From: Carallia brachiata
Lineage: Eukaryota > Streptophyta > Magnoliopsida > Malpighiales > Rhizophoraceae
Direction: 5' to 3'
DNA: 64,000 nt
NCBI GenBank assembly: GCA_021464245.1
Contig: JADCRB010000036.1
Location: forward strand, 5,380,372 to 5,444,371
Shown here: positions 1 through 11,613 of the stretch, one piece after another
Layout of the letters: the number at the start of each line of letters is the position of its first letter
Position numbering within the stretch: position 1 is the first letter of the stretch
Notes under the pieces: generated by a model
Told to the model about the DNA's origin: nothing
What the model saw: only the letters and a program-made list of their open reading frames with translations
Database searches by the model: none
Made by a program: the position numbers and the translations under genes

Positions 1-1
1 A

Positions 2-2241
2 TGTAGACATTCATGGGATTACATCAATAAGTTTGGTAGCCCCCACTCTTCTCCCTGCTTCAGTCGAGCATCATGCTCTCCAGAGTCATCCGTTTGCAGA
101 GAGGCAAAGAAACGGCTTTCAGAGAGATGGGCCATGATGACATTAAATGACAGTCATCAGGAGCCAAAAAACAATCGGCGGAGCTCTAGCACATTGGGGG
201 AGATGCTTGCACTGTCAGATGTAACAAGACCAGTTAAATCTGAGGAAGAGGGCATTAACAAGGAACACTTGCCAAAGGAATCAACCTCCATCTTAATCAG
301 TAACATGAATAACGAGGAAGGTATTGTTGCTTCTCCTAAAGGCCTTCTGAGGTCTAAATCTCTACCTGTGTCTTCTACAGAACATAGTGCTAGGCTTAAT
401 ATCGAAGTCTCAGATTCTGAGGTTGGCAGAACAGAAGTTCCCAAGGAACTGACCAAAGCAAAAGGCATAAAATCATCTTTAAAGGGGAGAGTTTCTAGCT
501 TATTTTTATCAATGAACAAGAAATCAACTAAAGAAAAGTCTGTTACTCATCAGTTTCAAGATGAATCTCATTCCTTTGCCGTTGAAACACAACAGTCACC
601 TGTACCTCTTCCTGGTAAAATTGATCAAGATGCAACTCAATGTCCTAGTAACAGTAGTTCTGAAGAGTTTTTGTCTCCTGGTCAATCTGGGTCATCGATC
701 AAGATCATGGATCAAGATTTGTTGGACATGCCAAAAAAGAAGGCTTTGTTTCCCAAGAGGTAATTTAGTTTTAGGTCACTTTGACTTGCACATCGTGATC
801 ATTAATCAAAGAATGCTGATGTAGTGCTTTGCTGTCTTTTCAAACCGGTTTTGAGATCCAAAATGTGTGATATTTTGTCTACCACTATCATAGATCAAGT
901 AAATCACATAATTCAAGGATTGATTATTGACCATCTTTTCTTGCCAGGCACTGCATTGTCCATGTACTTTCAACTGTTTGCAGCTGGGGGTTAACTGTTG
1001 TGTATGAAATAGGATGCTGATTTTTGGTTGCTTATCAGTGCAGAATGTCTATCAAATTGATATTGCATGATGCCTAACGCCAATGTCCGTGCCCCCTCCC
1101 CTTTTTCTCACAAGTAGAAATGTTTTGGTGGATTCTGATGCTTCTTCTTGATTTAATGCATAATTTGGCGACTTTGATGTTCACTTTTATTGTGTAATGG
1201 TGACAATGAGAAGGGTTGTTTTATGGTTTTAACTGTAATAATGGCCTTTTGTTTAAAATTTGGCAGAGAGGATTATCTATGGCAAGCCTTGTGATGCCTG
1301 GGAGTATAAGTGAAAACCATGACCATCCGAGTCCAATCTCAGTTTTGGAACGCCTATTTGAAGAAGATGATAGCGTAACACCAGAGCCTTCTTGTGATAT
1401 GAAGCCAGATCACCAGGGTAAATTCTCTCTCAAGCAGAAAAAGATACTTGTCATTCCAAAGTGATATTTTTTTCTTTTTTTCCCAATTTTATTCCATCTT
1501 AAATTTGTAACTGATCTTGTGCTAGGAGGTGACGTGCCCTTGAAGTCTAATTTGGTTGGCAAATCACCGCCTATCGGGTCAATTGCTCGGACTTTATCAT
1601 TGGATAATTCTCGTGCAGAGATAGCCCCTGCATGTCCCCTAAAACCCACTCTAACCTCCTCAGGTGCTGAGGAAGAACAGTACTGGCTTTTCTTTGTCCA
1701 AGGACTGTTATCAGCAGCTGGCCTTGATAGCAAGGCACCATTTGACGCATTTTTTGCCAGATGGCATTCCCCTGAAAGTCCATTAGACCCGTTGCTGAGA
1801 GACAAATATGCTAATTTCAATGACAAGGACCTCTTGCATGAGGCAAAGCGAAGACAATGGCGATCAAATCGGAAGCTGGGATTCGACTGTGTCAATGCCG
1901 CCATTATGGAAATCACAGGCCGTTTGTTAGACAGAAGCCCAAGGCCTACATCATGGTGTGGGAATCCCAACAAATTCATGGATGGCAAATCACCTATGCT
2001 AGTGGACCACGTGTGGGCCCAAATTAAGGAATGGTTTTGTAGCGAGGTGAGGTGTACTGTTGGTGATGATGGGGACAGCAACAGCCTGGTGGTGGAAAGG
2101 GTGGTGAGGAAGGAGGTTGTAGGAAAGGGATGGGCTGACAATATGAGAGTGGAATTAGATCTTTTAGGTGGAGAAATAGAAGGGAAGTTGCTGGAAGAGC
2201 TTGTGCAAGAGGCTGTGGTTGATTTGACTGATAGGTCATAA
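2..2241 (+). CDS. TRM-type (TON1-recruiting motif) protein with DUF4378 C-terminus, 5' partial
   Basis: The gene enters from the left edge; the reading frame is open from base 2, well upstream of the first internal ATG (134). Exons read 2-759, 1269-1417 and 1526-2241 (stop TGA-free end at TAA 2239-2241), and phases close exactly across both introns. The first part carries the REAKKRLSERWAMM stretch and long Ser-rich linkers typical of plant DUF3741/DUF4378 proteins. The last exon holds the conserved C-terminal block (YWLFFVQGLLSAAG at its start, then DKDLLHEAKRR and a WxQIKEW-like helix), which is DUF4378. Proteins of this family (TRM, including LONGIFOLIA) recruit the TON1-TRM-PP2A complex to cortical microtubules; the specific role here is inferred. 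The acceptor at 1268 is the second of two overlapping AGs and is chosen to keep the frame. The nearest Arabidopsis member by position may be TRM17. The 332-aa minus-strand frame over exon 3 is a shadow. Confidence 0.85.
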
Positions 2242-3991
2242 CAAGGCTTGTCCACTTTTGCTTCTTCCTCATTTATTATTGTTTCAACTGTTTTGGTTTG
2301 TCCCCACCCAAAAAAAAAAATCCTTGATTTGTCCATCTGTGTATTTGATTCCCAACCAGTGATTGCCCCACTCTTTTGTTTAATGGGGCGACTGGGGAAG
2401 TGCTTCAACTATATAATGTATTTGAACAAGTTGCTTAGTTTTAGCTTGCTGGTGGATATAAATATCTGCTAACCAGATATGCGCGCAAAACCGAGCTGTC
2501 CAACTGCGTCTCATCTGCACTGTTGTCTGCAGCTTGCAGGGCAGTCGACGACCAAAGGCGGATTGCCCTTACCTATCCACATTTTTTTTTATCCTTGGTG
2601 GTAACTGGCTTATCGAGCCAAATTGTTGTTTTGGCAGCAGAAAGCTTCGGTGTCCATGCTGCGAGAAACCCTGTGAAGCGTGGAGGGAGCTGTGGCCAGT
2701 GGGAATGATCCACTTGAAGTTGACTCCGACTTGCAAACTGTGCATCAACCAAGTTTTATCCTCAGCTAGAATGGTAAACTAGCGATGCCTTGGATTGCAC
2801 CATCCTTACAGTTTTTCAAGCGTGTTCAACAAACAACTTATGGGGTTTCCTGGGAGTGATTTTTAGTTGTAATGGGCATTCTGTATGTTACCAGCCGAGG
2901 TGGAGGTCCTAAAATATGACCCTTTTATGTTAGCTTACAATTGGAGGTGCTCTTGGCATAAAACTTAAATATATCACCAATTAGGAAGAAGAAACCGCGT
3001 GACCGTTTAGTGGCGATGCATCAAGAGCTGTGAATCAGAATGTAGAATATGGCGTTAAGTTTTAGAGTTGCAGCGTGTCAAGGTGATGATTTAATTAATG
3101 GAATGGTAATAGATCTCGTGAGTTGCTGCTGGTATCAACTCTTATCTATACCTAGCCCATAATGAAATATGCTATGAGACGGAGAGAGACATGGTATCGT
3201 TGCACAACGTTAAAGTCCAAGAATCTCTAGCTTCTATTGACTGAAATTGACTTTCAAAAGCAATTAAGATGAGCTTCTTTATATCACAACTTCACCACAA
3301 ATGTTAAAGACAAATTTATGGTAAGTGCCATGCTACCAGAGTTAGGCTAAACAAATCAAACTATGCAGCCCAATTCTCCAATATGTCGGACAGAAATTTC
3401 CATGGTTTTCATTGCTTGTATTTCGTGCCGGCGGATGCATTGAATGAGTTGGGCTTTAACCCATTCTGCAAAGCAAAATGTATGAATGGAATGATTATCA
3501 GGATCACAACCATCTTGGAAATAGAAAATAGTAGTCAGAAAATACGCCTCTAAATAACTACCTTCTCCAGTTCTCCCTTGTCCTTGAGCTCCAGATATCT
3601 GAGTGCGTCCCTGAGCCAGATGCTGGGCTTGGATTGACTCATGAGTGGTTCCCAAGTTCTGCCCCGCAGTATCCGCACTCTTTACCTTGCATCCCCAAAT
3701 AGGTACAGCAAACCTTATTCAAGCCAAACAAATCACCTTCTGCCAGAGATGATTGATCTCAATAAATGCCACCAAAGCTACTTCTAAAGTAATCTGTACA
3801 GTTTTCAGCAAAGTGTCCAAAACATTAGTAAAGTCAGCAAAGACAGAATAGAGGTGACGACACAGAAAGTTTTCAAAACTAACATGTGAAAATGGGCAGC
3901 AAAGTATGACAACATCGTTGTTCTTCGTTTTCCTCATCTTTTCACAGAATCATTATCAAGTTCCATCCATGAGACTTCTTGAAGGTCAAAG

Positions 3992-4251
3992 CTACCGAAG
4001 ACATCTCATAACATCCCCACTGCTTAAATATAATGCCTGCCCCAAGAAAAGAGTATATGAACCTGCCATCAAATAGCACCCCAACTTCCCTTCAATTCCG
4101 TAAAGCCGAAATGCCAACAAACCCAGCGACAGTGACAAGCATGCCAAATGGGAGACATCACGCCACCAAACATCCAAGAGCAAGTTGAAAAATGAATTTC
4201 CATCTGATATTGCAAGTGATCGGATTTCAATCCCACAAATGTACTTGTGAT
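3992..4251 (-). other. Possible exon(s) of an unrecognised minus-strand gene or pseudogene
   Basis: On the minus strand a frame opens after an acceptor-like CTGCAATTAG around 4252 and runs to a TAG at 3992. It encodes a protein-like stretch (DHKYICGIEIRSLAISDGN at its start, then NLLLDVWWRDVSHLACL) with a hydrophobic Leu-rich segment that could be a membrane helix. A second protein-like minus-strand stretch lies at 3356-3700 (contains GTTHESIQAQHLAQGRTQ), with a donor-like GTAGTT after it and an acceptor TTTGCAG before 3471. I do not recognise either. Whether they belong to one gene, to a pseudogene or to chance frames cannot be decided from this sequence alone. Confidence 0.25.
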
Positions 4252-6044
4252 CCTAATTGCAGGGATTCCGAAGAACATAGAATTTCTTACCTTTTTTTTT
4301 TATTATAAATTATTCCAAATATCAACAGAAAACCAAACTCTGCCTTGCGTAAAATTGTCAGAGTACGTTAATTTCTGAATTTGAAATTACTGGTCATATA
4401 CTTGGAATTGGTCTCCATCGCTTGGAGTTATTTATCAATTAATGTTGAAAATTGATCCATGATCCAATTAGAATAGTTGTTATAGTATTTTGTACATAAG
4501 TAAAACATTTATAGAACTTATTAAACTTGAGTTCCCTCACTTCGATAATTAGTTTTTCGGTCTGGTTTCCTAAAGATGCAACGTGTACGAAGTTATGAAG
4601 CGAGTACCACAGACGATGTCGTCGGAATCGTAAAGGGTGACACCAAAATCGAATCACCCAAATCTAAATATCAAGCAAAGCAGTCTGCGTGGATGTGGGA
4701 CTGAGACGGGGTATATTTTTGTGGTTCTCTCAAGACGTATCATCTACACGATCAAAATTTACAAAACTCGCACCGAGTTCGTTGATGAAGCATGGTAGCG
4801 TCAAAATATTTGAAAAGTCAACGGAACATAATCGTATTAAAAAAGGAATTTTTTTTTTTTTTTTGGAACAAAAGGTAGGTGCCAAATGGAACATTTAACG
4901 ACCAATTCTGAATCGAAACCTTTAACAACAACCAACGACGATACAGAGGCAACTCATTTAATTTCCGAAAGCCACAGAAAGGAGGAAAAAAAAAAAAAAA
5001 AACTCATTACCAGAAGCTTGGAGGAATTCAATCCAAGCCCTGGCCCAGAATAAAAGTGAAATAACAGGTGACGAGGAGGGCGCCCTTTTTATATCATTAT
5101 TTGTTATGCGGATATTAAATTGTAAATTTTTAGTAGGAAAAGTGGACCTCTTTGCTGAAAAAGGCTTGTTAGGCCCCTCCTTGGCGCCTCCGAAGTTGTT
5201 TGTGCATTTATAATTTGTTACTTTATTTCAAGTTTCAGCACAAACCACTACAAACTCCTGCAGTCCAAAGTCCAAACATGCCAGCAGGTCCAGGATGGTC
5301 TATTCTGTTGAAATATATCTCGATTGGATAAAAATGACTGTTAATATACGTGCAAAAGATAAAATTTACGACATGATAAAGAAATTATAAGGATATTATA
5401 TAATATATTAAGGAGAATTATACAACTTGCATGAACACTCATAAAAATTTTTTTGATTATTAATAGTTGTTCACATAGATACGATATGTAAAGAAAATTA
5501 TCGATTCAGGTAAATAATTATTAAGAATCAAAATTTTTTTTATAACTCGTATAATTATTTTTGACATGTTATATAATTTTTTTATAATTCTTCTATCATA
5601 TCATATATTTTATCTCTTGTATTATATACTAAACTATTTATAATTACTGAACTTACAGTTATGTAGTGATTTTCTTAACAATTTAGTGTTTTATTTTTAG
5701 TTACTTTAGGCAGAAAGCAAAGTGAAAGGGAATTTTGTTCTTTTATAATGTACCATGTTGGGTTAAGCCAGCTTGTAAAGGCGAATATATTAGTCATTTA
5801 GTACAATAACTAATCAATGGGTATTGATTATTGAATAATATAAACTGTTATCTACCAAATCCGGGATTGATATAAAATGAGCAGCTTTGCTTTGTACAGT
5901 TGTTCTCTTCCTTTTCCTCGACCTATTGTCTAAATTAAAGGGGTTGTTGGTTGGGCTTTGTCATGAAAATATAAATTTTTATTTTTGCTTTGCATCAATC
6001 AAACCCTTTGTGAAGCTTATCTGCTCATGAATTTACTAATAGTA

Positions 6045-6320
6045 TGTTTAGATTGAGAGAAAAGTATAAATAAGAAAATTATAAAAAAATAAAATTATTT
6101 AGATAAATAAAGAAAATTATGAGAAAATGTAGTGAAAAAATGAATAATAATTTAAAAAATAAAAAAATATGAGAAAAATAAATTATTTGAATAATTAAAA
6201 AAATAAATAATAATTTATGAGAAAAAATGTAAAAAAAAATAAATTATTTATATAAAAAATTGTAAAAAAATTATTAAAAAATAATAAATATATATATTTT
6301 TTCAAATCCAAACAAGTCAT
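6045..6320. mobile_element. AT-rich MITE-like element
   Basis: The ends are imperfect inverted repeats: TATGTTTAGATTGAGA at the left and the reverse complement of TTTCAAATCCAAACAAGTCA at the right. The interior is almost pure A/T with repeated GAGAAAA and TAAATTATT words. No clear target-site duplication was found, so the family is not assigned. A similarly composed block lies at 59.9-60.2 kb. Confidence 0.35.
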
Positions 6321-6660
6321 AAGGTAACACTCTATGCGATTGATTGAATGACCCTTGAATCGTACATCCCATCAATATTCAGTATAACGTCTTATCAATG
6401 TTTTTATGTGAAGCAGTGGCATCATCCATTCAATGCAACCTAAATTGGAAAGCCACAACGACCCAAACGGGGGCCACTTGTACAATCTCCACGCCAGTAA
6501 TGGCCCAAATTCGAATACGCCCAGAAGAAGGGCAACAAAAATTTAATTTCAATATTCAAGTGAAATTGTGTGGTGCAAAAGAAATCAGAAGATTGTACAA
6601 CCGTCAAAGGTGGGACGTCGAAGGGCTAACAGGAAACAAATAATGAAAAAAGAAATTCAA

Positions 6661-6850
6661 ATTTATAGATACCGGCTCAAATAATATAAGTTTGAGATTG
6701 TTTAATTAGAGATCTTAGATTCAATTTATGAGAATATAGTCACATTAAATAATTATTGGAAGGCGTTTGTCGCCTTTTAGCGTCATATTCAGGTCTGTCC
6801 AGATTAGTCAACTCGATGAGCTGAATGCTGAATAATTTTTTAAAAAAAAA
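6661..6850 (+). repeat. SINE-like dispersed repeat, copy 1
   Basis: This is one of three copies in the window that share a body around AGATTAGTCAACTCGATGAG and end in an A-run (6842-6850). The head is weakly tRNA-like (box-B-like AGATTCAAT). Copies 2 and 3 are at about 26740-26908 and 58020-58163. Shared words include TTAAATA, TTGGAAG, TTTGTC and the AGTCAACYCATTGAGCTG-type block. An A-rich 3' end and wide dispersal suggest a retroposed SINE; this is inference. Confidence 0.5.
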
Positions 6851-7739
6851 GACATTCAAGATGCAATCATATCCGTTGAAATTAATTCAAGGTCGTTGGC
6901 TTGGATTAAAATTTTAAAATAATCCAATGCCCAAACTTTTTTTTTTATAAAAACAAATATATAATTGATATATGAACCATTATATTTATAAATTAAGGTA
7001 AAAAATATTTATTAATATCTTCGTTAAACCATCTAATAAGAAAGACTGATGACTGGTGCTCCGCCTTCGATGTTGGAAGCCAATGTCTAAAGAGGAACCA
7101 AAATCTGTCATCATTATGACAATTATCTGTGTACCTCTTGTTGGCTGCAACTTCATCATTAGGCCTTCACAAACAAATTTCTTCAAGGATAATTAAATTG
7201 ATGGTGGTCTTTGGCACTGCTTTAATGATAATTAGTTGGATGGAATAACCAAAGAGATATCCATCTACACGACTTACTAGATAATAATTGATAAAGATTG
7301 CCTTCCAAGCATTTATTGATTTTATTTTGGCAAAAATCCGGGTCGACCCGCCCCGGAAATCGCAAATTAATATTAATTAACACCAACCGTAATAATCCCT
7401 ACCCGTTTGATAAACACGGTGGCACATCCCCGTAAATTAATGCCAAATGCGGTGGCGAAGTTTGAAATCAAAACGCTCCAACCGCAAACAAATCGGCTCA
7501 CTAACACACCATTGTCGCCGTCAATCCATTGTCAGTGGCCTTTCCTCTGCTTCCGTCGCAAAATATCTATACGTTCAACTATTACTCCGGTGCTCTTCAA
7601 TCTAAATTTCCATTAATTTTTACTTTTTTGTACTTAAATCAAATACGCTTGCGTATAGTCGGCGGTGAATCGGCGTCAGATCTGAGGACCGCCGCGCCAG
7701 ATCCGAGCACCGGCGGGTGTGTGTGTGTGTGTAATAATA

Positions 7740-10700
7740 ATGGAGGAGGCGCTGGAAATGGCGCGTGCCAAGGACACCAAGGAGCGGATGGCGGCGGTGG
7801 AGAGGCTATACCAACTTCTGGAAGCTTCCACGAAGAGTCTGAATTCCGCCGAAACGACGTCGCTGGTTGACTGTTGCTTGGATCTTTTGAAGGATAACAA
7901 CTTCAAAGTCTCTCAGGGCGCCTTGCAGGCTTTGGCCTCCGCCGCCGTTTTGTCTGGAGAGCATTTTAAGTTGCATTTCAATGCGCTTGTTCCCGCCGTC
8001 GTCGAGCGGTTAGGCGATGCTAAGCAGCCCGTCAGAGACGCCGCCAGACGGCTGTTGCTCACTCTAATGGAGGTTTTCACTTTTAACTTTATTTTTTTTT
8101 CCTTTTTTATCTGTGTTTGAATATCTATTGCGATTAATGCTCAATATTAGAAGTATTTCTAAGTCGGTGAAATTTCACAATTGATGGCTGAAAGGAATAT
8201 TCGTAACTAACAGAAAGTTGTGAAAATTGAATGTTACATTTTTGCCGTGGAATTCAGGATATTGTATATGGAATTCAGGACGTTCTTGATATTAATTAGT
8301 GTTCCTTTTATTTGTAATTTTACCTTGCCGGTGTGTATTAGGATTTTCTTGTTTGGATAAACCGGACCTTGCAGTTGTATTAGGATTAATTAGTGTTCCT
8401 TATCTGTATAATTCGCGACGTTGTTGATATTAATTAGGATTTTCTTACAGGTGTTTTACTATTTTCTCTTTCTAAGGAGACTCTATAGATGTGAAGTTTC
8501 TTTTCACAGCACGGTGATTTATAGTGTTAATATGAATTCAGAAATAAGCGGGGTTGTTTTATGCAAAGATCGTAAGGGATGCTGACTTGTATTTATTTGT
8601 AGAAGGATTTTGACAATGTTCTTCATTTATTTATTTGGGCACCATCATTTTTCCATTTGCATTGTTGCCTCCTCCTCAGTTGAAGGTGCCTAGACTATCC
8701 TTTAAGGCATTTCCAAATTTATTAAACAAGTCAGCAGCTGTATCTGTGCCTTTTGGTAACTTTTTTTTTTTTTGGTTTGAAGCAGATTTATGGTACAAAT
8801 CCTTCATTATCTTTCTGTGTAGGGTTATGACCTATTTTGTTTCTTTAACTTGGCTCAACGAAGCAATGATCTTAAGCTTCTTCAATGTGCAATAATTGAT
8901 TGATATCTAATGGAGAAATGAATGTGGAAATTTGTCTGTAATACCTATTTTGATGTTCAGGTTTCTTCACCAACTATTATAGTGAGAAGCTGGCTCTTAT
9001 GCCTGTCACACAAAAGCTGGAGAGTCAGAGAAGAGTTTGTTCGTACAGTTACATCGGCAATTGGTCTTTTTGCATCTACTGAGCTGCCCCTTCAGCGTGC
9101 TATTCTTCCTCCTGTATGGTCAAGACATCTGAAAGTTGATCTTTTGTATGTATATTTCGTAGAGAGGATGACTTTTAAACATTTCTTCAATTGTCAGATT
9201 TTGCAGATGTTGAATGACCAAAATCCAGGTGTTAGGGAGGCTGCCATATTGTGCATTGAGGTAGGTGGAATAATAAAAAATTTTCATCCCCAATGTTTCA
9301 TCCCCTGCCCTTCATCCTTCTCGAGGGCTTATTTTTATTCTTTCTTGCACATCAGTGTAGGAGATGGACTCCTATTATTTATTTAACTGTTTGTCTTTCA
9401 GGAAATGTATACACAGTCAGGGCCTCAATTCCGAGAGGAGCTCCATCGTCATAATCTCCCTACATCGATGGTGAGTGCATAAGTTCTAAGTCTAACTAAT
9501 TCTATCAACCTTTCGTACACAAAACAAGACCTGCTAGTGGAGATGAGCACATGCCTTTCACAATTATCCACTGTAATTCTGAATAGAAAGTAGTGTAAAT
9601 TAAATGTTCCTTTCTAAATCAATTTAGCTTTTTTTTTTTTTTTTTTCAAACTAAAGGATACTTCACTTTCTGTTTTTGAAATGAAGATCAAAGATATCAA
9701 TGCCAGGCTAGAAAAGATTGAACCACAAGTTAACCCTTCAGAAGGGATCACAAGTAATTTTGCTAGTGGAGAGATAAAGCCAACAAGCCTTCACCCCAAG
9801 AAAAGTAGTCCAAAGGCTAAGAATTCGTCTCGGGAGATGTCTCTTTTTGGAGGTTAGCACATTTGAATCTTATACTTTATTTGGCATGCTCAGATGTGGC
9901 ATTTGGTTTTGTTTAAAATTTTCCTTGAGACTCGTTTAATGTTAATTTTTTTATCATCTGTATTTTTTCTTTTTCATTTTGCAAATCATGGTGCCCAACC
10001 ATAATCAGTACTCAGTGGGGTTTGCACTGGGAATTTCAGCTCTGATTAATCGAAAAAGATTGAAAATTTTATGTAACTGTTGGCTTTGTTGACAGATAAT
10101 ATCTTCATTTCCATGTTGGAGAATCATTTAATCGCATAATCGTTCCAGTTATCCTTTAGATCCTTTTCATCAGAATCGTGTGAAACTGTGACTGCTTGTA
10201 CTCTTCATGTTTATTTCAATTGTTATTCTTTTTATGCAGCCGAAAGTGATGTCACAGAAAAATTCATAGGGCCAATCAAAATTTACTCAGAAAAGGACCT
10301 GATAAGGGAATTTGAGAAGATTGTTTTAACTCTTGTTCCAGAAAAGGATTGGTCAATTCGAACAGCAGCCATGCAGAGAGCTGAAGGCCTTGTTTTAGGA
10401 GGTTTGTCTTACATTCTTTCTCTTTTTCTATCTGTCCTTCTGACTCTATTATCTTTGTCTCCCTGCTGGTGTTATGTGCTTTGGAAATAATGATTAATGG
10501 TTTGACCCGTAAATATTTGGCATACTAATTCTCTCTCTGTAAAGTGTTCCTTTGAAATTCTGATTCAAAAGAGCTGAAAAATGTGTGCACGAAGCATTGC
10601 AGCCTTTTCTGTGTAAGAATTTGGTCCACGGATCTTAAGATTGGAGTGTGGGTAAAAGGAGTTTGACGGAAGTTGATTGGAGTTTCTTTGTATTTGCAAT

Positions 10701-11577
10701 GGCCATGTGACTTATGAGGTGTTTACACATGATATCTTTATGACACTTGTTTGAAATACTAGAATTGTTTGCCCTTTTTCGTTTTTAAAATTAATTTATA
10801 AGGCTCGATACTATGATGAATGTTATATTTCCTGTAGAGAAGAAGCATTTGTATAATTTTCCTAATATGTCAATTATTTGTCAGGTGCTACTGACTATCC
10901 TTGTTTTCGGGGGCTGTTGAAGCAACTTGTTGGTCCTCTATGCACACAGCTATCTGATCGAAGGTCTAGCATAGTAAAGCAGGTACAAATTCTCGTTTTT
11001 GCCTATGTGGTGGTTTATATTTTTCTTATTCTATTTTTCATATTGAGGTGGCTGGTTAATGATAGCAACAACTTATCTCCGACCTTTGCTTTAGAATGAC
11101 GAGGATGCAACTCGTTCTTTTTTCCTTTTTTTTTTCTTTACAATGTATCTCAATGGTGACGTTTCACAGTTTTAGTGAACTGCAAAATCCATTATGGAAA
11201 GCATTCTGGAAATTGTGAAGAGTCAATGTTGTTCTGTAGCTTTTATTTAGAAAATTTTTGGTAACAAGGGAATAGAATTTGCTTGAACCAGAGGCTTGAA
11301 CACATGTTTCTATGAATCAAGAAATTCTAGGAGGACAAATTAAGAGTTCTGGTTCTTGAATTTGTGGTATAATCACTGGTATTGACATAGAGGCACTTGT
11401 CTAAAATCTGAATGCTGCTTAGAAACTTGTTATTTGTAGTTGAACTTAACTCTGTTTTTCAAATTCTTCCAAGGCTTGCCATCTATTATGCTTTTTATCA
11501 AAGGAACTCTTGGGAGATTTTGAAGCATGTGCCGAGATGTTCATTCCTGTAAGTTCTCCATCTGTCTCTCTGTGTGT

Positions 11578-11613
<36 letters not shown>

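Larger units (their letters stand above)
2242..7739. other. Gene-poor interval between TRM and CLASP genes
   Basis: About 2242-3300 reads as 3' UTR and flanking DNA of the TRM gene, with no convincing frame. From 3.36 to 5.05 kb there are minus-strand open stretches that may be exons (listed separately). The stretch 5.3-6.4 kb is very AT-rich, with repeat-like A/T runs. A SINE-like copy lies near 6.66-6.85 kb. From 7.3 kb the DNA becomes richer in GC and is likely CLASP promoter and 5' UTR, with a short GT run at 7718-7731 just before the CLASP start codon. No tRNA or rRNA gene was seen. Confidence 0.6.

Noticed and set aside
1410..2408. 332-residue minus-strand open frame
   Set aside because: It lies opposite the DUF4378 exon of the TRM gene and has no recognisable domain; it is an antisense shadow.
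2523..2782. Cys-rich short frames just after the TRM gene
   Set aside because: Two overlapping frames without conserved spacing or start context; probably 3' UTR.
8982..9007. True amino-acid divergence of the CLASP first TOG domain
   Set aside because: Single-base additions at three points recreate the conserved sequence exactly, and exon 14 shows the same type of change, so missing bases explain it better.
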